A program made the position numbers and the translations under genes. This document shows, in pieces, positions 57,485-64,000 of a DNA stretch of 64,000 bases. Numbering within the stretch: the stretch's first letter is position 1; every line of letters begins with the position of its first letter. Origin of the DNA: Thunnus maccoyii (taxonomy: Eukaryota; Chordata; Actinopteri; Scombriformes; Scombridae); assembly GCF_910596095.1 (NCBI RefSeq), contig NC_056545.1, positions 1,658,001-1,722,000 of the forward strand. The letters are read 5' to 3'. The notes beneath the pieces are model-generated. The model had not been told where the DNA came from. It made no database searches and worked only from the letters and a program-made list of their open reading frames with translations.

Positions 57485-60400
57485 GTTATTATGAGTTTCT
57501 TGTGTTTGATATGAAGTTAAAAGTTGGAGCAGGGAAACATGTTAAACTCTGACCTGCTTTAAACATGTGTGACACACGTTTTGTATTAAACTTCATTCTG
57601 CGAATAATGAAAGTCAAACTAATAAAGTTAATTGAATTTGAACCTTTTTGTCTTCAGTTTGTATAAAGAGCAACTTAAACGCTGCTAAACCAGTTGATTC
57701 ATGATTCAAACTGCTGATAAAACCTCATGTTTGAGCATCAGCATCATGTCAGTTATGTTTCTATATATTTTATATTTGTCTGAATAGTTTTTATTGTTGG
57801 TGCCAAAATGAGTCTCAGACTTTATTCAGTGTCTGAGTAGAAACAGAAAATAAACAGTATTTAATGTCAGAATATAAACAGACTCTGATTCCTCTGAAGG
57901 AAGTTTGACTCCATATTTCTCATGTTTCACAGTTTTAATAAATATGTCTGTTATTGTTTATTGATATTAATGTGAATGGACCAGGTTGTTGTGACTGAGT
58001 GAGTGTGTGTGTGTGAGTAAGTGTGAGTGAGAGAGTGTGTGTGAGATTGAGTGAGTGAGTGTGTGAGAGAGAGTGAGGGAGTAAGTGTGAGTGAGTGTGT
58101 GGATGAGTGTTTCTAGATTTTTTGTTTTTTTTGAAGCTTAAAATTGATCTGAACTGTTGTCATAGCAACAAGCCCTTAAACGTTAAGCTATCATAGTGCA
58201 GTCTGTTGACAGGTAGCTGATCCAGACTAACCATTAATATAAAACTCATTTTCAGATCCAATGACTGACTTTGATCTGTAATGAAATGTTGATGTAATTA
58301 TAATTTAAAAGAGAACTTGCAGGTTATTAATGAATCATTCTGATCTGCTGGTGTAATAATCATAATTAAATGTTTATGAGTTACCTGTACATCCTCATAC
58401 ATGATAAAATATACAACTAAATAAAAGTTTATATATGAAAATGGAATTTAGATTCAGATTGAGAACAAAAACACATCAACTCATCTGACAGATTCTGACT
58501 GTTAAAGGACCAGAACACACACACAACATTTAATATGACATTTGAACCATTAAAACTTATTAAATGATCACAAACTTTTAAAGTCATAATTAATAATGAG
58601 CTAACAGTCAGCTCACCAACAAACCAAAACAATCCGGTAACACTGGATCTGGAGCTCTGTACCACCGGGTCTCTGTAGAAATTAAGTTGCCTCTATGTAG
58701 AATTATGTAATGATTTGTTTGCAGATATAGTATTTTGTTTTGCATAAAATTTGTTATTCAGTTTATAAAATCCATATTATCCAAAATATAAAATATATCT
58801 ATAAATATATATTTAAAGGTCTTCAAAGGAAACTCTTAGCTGGAACTTTTAGCTGTAAGATAATAAAACTCAGATATTTGAGATTTTATTCATTAAATTC
58901 AATTAAATGTAATATTTGACCAAATTCAAGTCATTTATTTGGGTTCAACACACTGACCTTTGACTCTGTTTGTTCCTAAACCCAAAAAAGAAGGCCAGAA
59001 AGAATTTATAAAGGCAAAAAACAAAGAAAGTAGTAAATTATTGATGTCAGTCAACAAACTGATCAACCAACGCAGGTTTATGTTTGTCTGTTTGTGATCA
59101 GTCCACCTCAGCAGTGATGGAAATATTCACATCCTTTACTCGAGTAAAAGTACCACAATGTAAAAATACTCCACTACAAGTAAAAGTCCTGCATGAAAAA
59201 TGCTACTATGGTAAAAGTACATAAGTTTTATGAGATTGATTTTTGCTGAAATATTGGATCATTTGAACATTTATTGAAATGAAAGCATGTGAGAAGTTTA
59301 GAGGGAAAAATCACTATTTGGTGGAGCTGTTAACAACTCATAGACATGTGAAATGTGACCCCGACTACACACTGCTTTTTGTAAGACGTCAAAAGACAAA
59401 AAGGTTGGAAACCACTGGTTTCATCTTTAACAATGTGTTGTATTTTAAAAGCTTGTTATATTATCCATTGTGTCAAATCTTCATCTGAAAAGTAACTAAA
59501 GCTGTCAAATAAATGTAGTGGAGTAGAAAGTACAATATTTCCCTCTGAAATGTAGAAAGTAGCATCACATGGAAATACTCAAGTAAAGTACAAGTACCTC
59601 TAAACTGTACTTGAGTAAATGTACTTAGTTTCTTTCCACCGCTACACATAAGTGTGTTTTCAGGTGTAAAAAGTAGTATAAATCCTTTTTAGGGAGCTGA
59701 TGATGTCACTGATGATGTCACTTGAGTCGGCATCAGTCGGGGCTGACGACTAAAAGTTAGAAACGTAATCAAATCTGGAGGTTTAGAGTTAGCAGACGTC
59801 TGTAGCTCCTCGTCTCTGCTGGAGGCTAACAGCTCCAGGCTACATTAGCTGCTACTAGCATAACACACCACAATCTCAGACCAAACTGTCAGAGGTTGAG
59901 TTGCATTGTGGGTAATGTAGGCGCCAGGTTTTGATGAGGAAGAAGAATGTGCCTTATTTGTACTGTAACACTCTCTTCTTCATCTGTGTGTGTCTTCAGT
60001 CCACCGTCGTCGTGGATCTTCCAGGCGGCGTGGCGGAGTTGGACAGCGACATGGCTGACATCACCCAGAGCTTCCCGACAGAGAGCACGCTGGGAGGAGA
60101 GGAGGACGGCGACCTGCTGGTGGGAGACATGGACACGACGGCCGGGAAGCTCGGAGGTTTGATCTCCGCGGAGCACGACGCCGTCTCTGCGTCCAGCCAC
60201 ATAGCGTCCTCGCTGGGGATCAACCCTCACACCCTGCAGGTAGAGTCAAGAGTCTCCGCCCCCAGACAGGAAGTACGTCACTCCATCAGACCGCCGCCAC
60301 AATATAAAACTGTTTCCTTCCTGGTGTTGTCAGATTATGAAGGCATCTCTGTTTGCTGAGGATGAGGAGGAGAGCGACATGTTCCACGACCATGGAGCGA

Positions 60401-62833
60401 TGAAGGTCCCTGCTGACGTCTCGTCCCCTCGCCTCATCCTGCCGGGAGCTCAGAGCCGACCCTCCGGTAGGAAACCTCCACTTGTGTTTTTAGCGTGTGT
60501 GTGTGAGGGTGATGCTGGCGGCCGGAGCAGACGGTATGAAGTTAGCAGTAAAGCTGCTAACGTAGCCGAGCAGTGTGTGTTCAGTTAAGGCTGTTTGTCA
60601 GTGAATAAATGCTACAACTCCCCGAGATCTAAACCAAGTTCCTGTGTTTTGCACCTGCTGATTAAAGTGAAGGCGAGTTATTGACAACTTCAGCTCTGAA
60701 TCAGAACACAAAGTCTCCTCTGTGCCTCCCGACTACAGTCTGAACACTGTCGTAGTAAAGGTTAACATTGGGTTAGATTCAGCAGAAGTGGTTCATTTTA
60801 ACTGTATCAATACTGTGTTCAGTGTGTTCATATTGATACATTTATATGTATATATATTCAGTTTTGAGTCAGTGGGCTGGGCCTACTGGTAATAACATTG
60901 TTTTTTCATAGTTTTATTGTAGTTTTATTATAGTAAACAAAGACAAATGTTTGAATTCATGTTACTTGTCATATAGACTCAATCAGAGGTCACCTGATTC
61001 TAATTATTAACTCGTTATCAAGCAGCTGAAGCTTGATAATGAGTTAATAATTAGAATCAGGTGTGTTAGATTGAGGAGAAACATGCAGGACTGGATTACA
61101 TGCCTGATGGTGGAAGAGTCTTAATAAAGAAGCTACTATCAGCTGATTTCTTGTTGTTTTTTGTCTTGTTGATCTTTTCATCTCCTCTCTCTCTCTCCAG
61201 TCGGTGGTCTCCTTCAGGCTCGTTTTACCTCGGGCCTCCTCCTCTCTCAGCTGTCAGACTCTCCCCGCCCTTCTCTTCCTGCTCCTCTGTCGGGGGCGTC
61301 TCCGGCGGCGGTCGAATCCTCCCGGTCGTTACACTGGGCGGGGCCCAGCCCCTCCTCCTTCCTGCTGCCTTCTCGGCCTCCAGAGCCCGCCATCAGGACG
61401 GTGGGGGTCCGACGGCTGGGCGGCCCCGTCCCCCTCAAAGAGTCGGTCACGCAGGGGAAGGTTGGTACCCTCAACATGGTTTATTTTATATACATGTAAC
61501 GTCTGAATGAGTTTTATAGAACAACGACACAAACCAACACATCCAGCAGAGAGAAAGAGAGAAATTATTATTCGTCAGTTAACGATGTTGGCAGAAACCT
61601 GCATTGATCATATTTTATTTTTTTAAGTTTTTGAAGTTGACTTAAAAATATATAACTAATATTTTAAAGGAAATTTTTTCAGACGTAACATTTCAGACAG
61701 AGGAAACGTTTACGTTAATGTTCCTCACAGTTTTATTCAGACAGTTAGAGTCTATCTTGTCTCTCAGGCTGCGTCACTGATAGATTTTCAAACTTATTTT
61801 GCTGTTGAAGTCTTAATGAATGAGCGTCTCTCCCTTCTGGCAGCGAGAGTAATTACACAAACCCTGCCGATGGATGCTTGTGCCTCCTGGCTGCAGTAGT
61901 CTGATCCGTCACTACTGCTGCGGCTGTAAAACGGTGGATAAATTATTTTGAGCATCAACCCCTTCGAAATGACTCGTTTCACTATCAAAAGTTAATCCAT
62001 TTGGTGTGATAACATTTGGAAAGTCTAGAAGAGACGCACGATTGAATCATTTTATACCCGTATAAGTTAGCGGAGCGCTAACCGGAAGTTAGCGGCTAAC
62101 AGACCTACACAGATGGTCCCACATGCTCATAGTTTTTTATAGACTGATCTGATACGAGAGCGTTTCATAGTTTATTAAACTGATTAGACTTTCTTTATGC
62201 GTCAGAGATGAAGATGGAGATTATAAATGTGTTGAAGTGAAACATGTTTGACTCTTTGTGTTCATCTGACAGACTTCAGTTCAGATTTGTGTTTCAGTTT
62301 GACTCCCGACTTGTAACTAAAAGTTTATTCAGACATGAGAGCAACATGTGAAATTGTCATCAGATCCAAAAGGAACTTAAAACATCTGGTGAACAATAAA
62401 AGCCTTCATGTGAAACTTCTTCTTTCTTTGAGAAAAGTACATTTAACCTTCAGATTCAAGCAGAAATAATTAATTCTGTTTGCAAGTGATGGTTAAATCT
62501 TTCCGTTCAGCAGGTTTGTCATATAAATGTTGGTTTCTTCCTGTTTTGGAAGAGTCACCACTTGTCTGTTTACTTTATAGATTATGAAGCTGCTGCTTCC
62601 TCACAGGACCTTTTCTCCACTATAATAATAACTGTGTTGTTGTTTCTGCAGGGAGGGTTGCTGATGGACGCGGGGCTGTTTGCTGGTCGATCGTTTCGGG
62701 TGGGGTGGGGTCCCGGCTGGACGCTGGCGCACTGCGGCCACCGGCTGAGCTCACCGCCGTCCAAACAGCTCGACCAAGAACTGACCAACAAGACCGACTT
62801 CAGCTTCCTGCCGAAACCTGCCAGGAGTAAACC
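40797..62833 (+). CDS. nup98: Nuclear pore protein Nup98-Nup96 precursor, 5' 24 coding exons (gene continues past the window)
   Basis: Coding exons by GT-AG sites and unbroken phase: 40797-40875, 42597-42692, 42873-43058, 43350-43489, 43976-44083, 44289-44469, 44584-44753, 47491-47628, 47774-47909, 48108-48200, 48782-48925, 49124-49257, 49373-49560, 51493-51609, 51793-51982, 52294-52390, 54356-54469, 54573-54711, 54919-55096, 56135-56308, 60000-60239, 60334-60466, 61201-61460, 62652-62833. Together they give 3617 nt, that is 1205 codons plus 2 nt. The protein starts [19 protein letters not shown] as in vertebrate NUP98. Order: FG/GLFG region (about residues 1-490) interrupted by GLEBS (about 168-222), a linker with DPKKKEERLKPTNP, the autoproteolytic domain (about 733-881) and the start of Nup96. 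Self-cleavage yields Nup98, a mobile FG nucleoporin that binds Rae1 and transport receptors, and Nup96, a scaffold subunit of the Y-complex. No frameshift or stop is seen. Most of Nup96 lies beyond 64000. Confidence 0.97.
41075..41120 (+). repeat. (CA)n microsatellite in nup98 intron 2
   Basis: About 46 bp of CA repeats with one ACG variant near 41082. Confidence 0.95.
41713..42474 (+). repeat. 38-bp minisatellite, 20 copies, nup98 intron 2
   Basis: Tandem array of a 38-bp unit (for example 41753-41790, with GGTCCAGCCCTGATACTGAT as its first part). I count 20 occurrences of GGTCCAGCCCTGATACTGAT. Two units are 36 bp because they lack an AG, and a few carry A-to-G or T-to-C changes near the end. 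Each unit holds the inverted pair CTGAT-CAACT-ATCAG flanked by GATA/TATC. In the 36-bp units this is a perfect 9-bp-arm hairpin. Confidence 0.97.
43976..44469 (+). other. nup98: nup98 exons 6-7: GLEBS (Rae1/Gle2-binding) segment
   Basis: Exons 43976-44083 and 44289-44469 encode [39 protein letters not shown] and AGRKGP. This is the conserved GLEBS motif through which NUP98 binds the mRNA export factor Rae1. It sits within the FG region as in other vertebrates. FG repeats (GGLFGS, TTGLFGT) resume in exon 7. Confidence 0.93.
44765..47340 (+). repeat. 22-bp minisatellite, about 117 copies, nup98 intron 8
   Basis: A 2.58-kb tandem array starts 12 bp after the exon 8 donor. The unit (for example 44811-44832) is mostly pyrimidine, with core TCTGTCTTCTCTTGTTTC followed by TGCT, TGCG, TGGG or AGCG. 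22 is not a multiple of three, so each frame cycles through the same 66-bp super-unit. The unit contains no forward-strand stop, so all three plus frames stay open across the array. At least seven units end TTGTTTCAG and look like splice acceptors. One shortened unit lies near 46276. A few TCCTGT variants cluster near the 3' end (46886-47172). Confidence 0.98.
48235..48582. mobile_element. hAT-like non-autonomous element in nup98 intron 11
   Basis: Inverted ends: AGCTGAAACAATTAGTCAGT at the left, and GACTAATTGCTGCAGCTCTA at the right. Both contain the CGATTAGTCGATTAATCGA-type sequence seen in this common fish family. Confidence 0.75.
48726..48753 (+). repeat. (ATT)n microsatellite upstream of nup98 exon 12
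   Basis: About nine ATT units, 30 bp before the exon 12 acceptor region. Confidence 0.9.
49638..50043 (+). mobile_element. Non-autonomous DNA element in nup98 intron 14
   Basis: From about CGGCAACCTCCGGGGCTG to TTTTTATACAGTCTGTGG. The family (GATGGCGACGGCC, GCTTCAAAACCG, CATGGTAACTACGTTCATAT) recurs in reverse at 18701-18915 and partly at 3735-3860. It carries no transposase. Confidence 0.65.
50511..51401. mobile_element. 890-bp hAT-like element with a central palindrome, nup98 intron 14
   Basis: Inverted ends: AGGGATGCACGATATTATCG at the left, and CAATATCGCGCATCCCTA at the right. Between them, about 50647-50805 is inverted at about 50848-50992 (TTTCCTCCGCAGGCTGCACT versus AGTGCAGCCTGCGGAGGAAA), a near-perfect palindrome with arms of 145-160 bp and a loop of about 40 bp. 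The 3' 250 bp recurs at 17440-17692. No transposase is encoded. Confidence 0.85.
51615..51656 (+). repeat. (CA)n microsatellite just after nup98 exon 15
   Basis: About 40 bp of CA repeats, a few bases after the donor AG|GTCTCT at 51610. Confidence 0.95.
51989..52052 (+). repeat. (CA)n microsatellite just after nup98 exon 16
   Basis: About 64 bp of CA repeats, with one TA, beginning 7 bp from the donor at 51983. Confidence 0.95.
52440..53136. mobile_element. Non-autonomous DNA element with 'TTTACACCTG' inverted ends, nup98 intron 17
   Basis: Left end GGCCCTGTTTACACCTGACG and right end ACCAGGTGTAAACAGAGCC are inverted to each other, as are the following TTAAC and GTTAA. GATCCGATCAC..GTGGACAGCTC near 52480 pairs with GAGCTGTCCACTAGTGATCG near 53072. 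Another such end lies near 53288-53313 (GTTAATAGCAGGTGTAAACA). Confidence 0.75.
53395..53625 (+). repeat. Probable dispersed repeat in nup98 intron 17
   Basis: Segments AAATTTGGCACAAACGTCC, ACTTGGACTCAAGAATG and GTCAAAGGTCAAGGTCACTG are ones I recognise as widespread in fish genomes. There is no second copy in this window. Confidence 0.45.
53750..54345. other. nup98 intron 17, unassigned part
   Basis: No recognised feature. It might be an old retroelement terminal repeat, but no matching partner is in view. Confidence 0.3.
55631..55663 (+). repeat. Three tandem 11-bp units, nup98 intron 20
   Basis: TTCAGTAAACG three times in a row. Confidence 0.9.
55717..55759. repeat. Perfect 18-bp-arm hairpin, nup98 intron 20
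   Basis: TGAAAACCACGGGGGTGT at 55717-55734 and its exact reverse complement at 55742-55759, separated by a 7-bp loop. Confidence 0.95.
56309..57080 (+). other. nup98: Start of nup98 intron 21 and possible read-through end
   Basis: If the donor GTAGAG at 56309 is not used, the frame continues 16 codons to TGA at 56354-56356. This would give a Nup98-only product ending [15 protein letters not shown]. Vertebrate NUP98 does have transcripts that end near this point. No clear poly(A) signal is seen nearby; AATAAT near 56577 and AATAAA at 56847 are candidates. Confidence 0.35.
57284..57348 (+). repeat. (CA)n microsatellite, nup98 intron 21
   Basis: CA runs broken by TATCAA and TA. Confidence 0.95.
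57447..57490 (+). repeat. (ATT)n microsatellite, nup98 intron 21
   Basis: About 13 TTA/ATT units, ending in ATTGTTATTATG. Confidence 0.95.
57990..58105 (+). repeat. GTGAG/GTGTG-rich simple repeat, nup98 intron 21
   Basis: Irregular repeats of GTGAGT and GTGTGT. Confidence 0.8.
58106..59110. other. nup98 intron 21, unassigned part
   Basis: A/T-rich, no recognised gene or repeat. Confidence 0.35.
59113..59643. mobile_element. hAT-like non-autonomous element ('CTCAAGTAC' family), nup98 intron 21
   Basis: Left end CAGTGATGGAAATATTCACA, with ACTCGAGTAAAAGTACCAC; right end ACTTGAGTAAATGTACTTAG, with TTTCTTTCCACCGCT. The ends are inverted and belong to a family very common in fish. The body contains CTACAAGTAAAAGTCCTGC. 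Confidence 0.8.
60976..61077. repeat. Inverted repeat, nup98 intron 23
   Basis: Arms at 60991-61022 and 61032-61063 (starting CACCTGATTCTAATTATTAA) are reverse complements over 32 bp with one mismatch. The outer CTCAATC/GATTGAG pair extends the symmetry. Probably a tiny MITE. Confidence 0.85.
61461..62640. other. nup98 intron 24, unassigned
   Basis: No recognised repeat or gene over about 1.2 kb. Confidence 0.35.
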
Positions 62834-62969
62834 GTAAGACACACACACACACACATAGATGAGTGTTTGAAAATTATCAACATTTTTAAAACTTAGATTA
62901 CATCGATTTTCCCTCGTAGACTGAAAATTCTTCATGTTCAGTCCTTGTTACTCAGGATCTTTTGCACAT

Positions 62970-63378
62970 GAACAGATGAGTTTTAGAGGATGTTCATCAT
63001 GTTTAATGATGGTCACTCAGCTGTTACTTGTCTGAATAAATCTTCCATACAACGTTTACAAACTGTCCAAAACGCTGCTGCTGCTGCTGCTGCTGTTGGG
63101 CTTTTAACACAATCCAACAGATGGTCACATACAACCTTTACTTTAATCTCACTGCACTGGCTTTTAGAATTCATTTTAAAATGTTGGTGCTCAATTATAG
63201 AGCCCTACATGGCTCCATAGTACATTAGTGACCTTCTGCACCCCTACACCCTAGTCGAGCTCTTAGATCCTCTACCCAGGGCTTTCTAAGTGTACCTCGT
63301 ACACATTTTAAGACCCGGGGGATCATGCCTTCCAGTCAGCAGCCCCAAAGCTTTGGAATAGTCTTCCAACAACCTTAA
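62970..63378 (+). mobile_element. LINE 3' relic in the last nup98 intron of the window
   Basis: Plus-strand translation with frameshifts reads IQRLQTVQNAAAAAAAVGLL, FRIHFKMLVLNYRALHGS, PSRALRSSTQGFLSVPRTHF and KTRG. This is the C-terminal part of an L2/Rex-like ORF2. A CTG microsatellite (about 63076-63096) has expanded within it. Confidence 0.8.
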
Positions 63379-63384
63379 CAAGCT

Positions 63385-64000
63385 AACCCCAACCACTAAC
63401 CCTAATCCTAACCCTAATCCTAACCCCTAACCATAACCATAACCCTAATCCTAACCCCTAACCCCTACCCCCTAACCCTAATCCTAACCACTAACCCTTA
63501 ACCCTACCCCCTAACCCTAATCCTAACCACTACCCCCTAACCCTAACCCATAACCCTAATCCTAACCACTAACCCCTACCCCCTAACCCTAATCCTAACC
63601 CCTAACCCTAATCCTAACCACTAACCCCTACCCCCTAACCCATAACCCAAACCCCTAACCACTAACCCCTACCCCCTAACCCATAACCCAAACCCCTAAC
63701 CACTAACCCCTACCCCCTAACCCATAACCCAAACCCCTAACCCTAATCCTAACCACTAACCCCTACCCCCTAACCCTAACCCATAACCCTAATCCTAACC
63801 ACTAACCCCTACACCCTAATCCTAACCCTAACCCATAACCCTAACCCAAACCCCTAACCCTAATCCTAACCACTAACCCCTACCCCCTAACCCTAACCCA
63901 TAACCCAAACCCCTAACCCTAATCCTAACCACTAACCCCTACCCCCTAACCCTAATCCTAACCCTACCCCCAACCCTAACCCATAACCCTAACCCAAACC
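63385..64000 (+). repeat. Degenerate telomere-like (CCCTAA-type) array, open at the window end
   Basis: From ACCCCAACCACTAACCCTAA on, the sequence is built of TAACCC, CCTAATCC, TAACCACTAACCCC, TACCCCC and CCATAACC variants. There is partial higher-order repetition (blocks of about 40 bp such as CACTAACCCCTACCCCCTAA recur). The C-rich strand is the plus strand. It is related to but not pure vertebrate telomere repeat, and it extends past 64000. Confidence 0.9.

Larger units (their letters stand above)
60000..62833 (+). other. nup98: nup98 exons 22-25: N-terminal part of Nup96
   Basis: Exons 60000-60239, 60334-60466, 61201-61460 and 62652-62833 encode [84 protein letters not shown] and [16 protein letters not shown]. 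This is the order found at the start of vertebrate NUP96. The last exon ends in phase 2 at a GTAAGA donor, and the remaining exons lie beyond the window. Confidence 0.93.

Noticed and set aside
1-64000. tRNA, rRNA or other structured RNA genes
   Set aside because: None of the internal promoter boxes or cloverleaf patterns I looked for stood out by eye; a covariance-model scan would be decisive.

Overview
This is vertebrate nuclear DNA, almost certainly from a percomorph-type teleost. It has intronless seven-transmembrane chemoreceptor genes of the fish 'odorant receptor 131-2-like' type. It also has a spliced nup98 (Nup98-Nup96 precursor) gene with GT-AG introns and a dense load of fish-typical repeats: L2/CR1-like and L1-like LINE relics, Tc1-like relics, hAT-like non-autonomous elements, and (CA)n/(TAA)n microsatellites.

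Left part, 1-36 kb: an odorant receptor cluster. One receptor is on the minus strand (102-1061) and four are on the plus strand (15387-16367, 20496-21467, 28020-28982, 34771-35733). A 3' fragment of a sixth lies at about 26862-27035. The last two genes are a recent tandem duplication: 306 of 320 residues are identical by my alignment, and flanking DNA is duplicated too. The second copy was later split upstream by a 5'-truncated LINE, and it begins directly at the edge of a 1.5-kb foldback palindrome. Each plus-strand receptor carries a conserved leader block with a TATA-like stretch and a small GC-rich hairpin 170-260 bp before its ATG. Three copies of a conserved non-coding block (about 3.0-3.6, 6.5-7.1 and 11.9-12.3 kb) sit between the two oppositely oriented ends of the cluster.

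Middle, 36-38.7 kb: A/T-rich DNA rich in trinucleotide repeats, with no gene that I can support.

Right part, 38.8-64 kb: nup98 on the plus strand. A non-coding first exon, the ATG exon at 40766 and 23 further coding exons keep one continuous reading phase for 1205 codons. They run through the GLFG-repeat region, the GLEBS (Rae1-binding) segment, the autoproteolytic domain with its His-Phe-Ser cleavage site, and the start of Nup96. The rest of the gene lies beyond the window. The introns are unusual. Intron 2 has a 20-copy minisatellite of 38-bp hairpin-forming units. Intron 8 has about 117 copies of a 22-bp pyrimidine-rich unit that leaves all three forward frames open for more than 2.5 kb. 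Intron 14 holds a hAT-like element built around a long palindrome. The last intron carries a LINE relic that runs straight into a degenerate telomere-like (CCCTAA-type) array continuing past the window end.

I saw no convincing previously undescribed biological system. The most unusual material is the repeat architecture inside nup98 and the structure of the receptor duplication.
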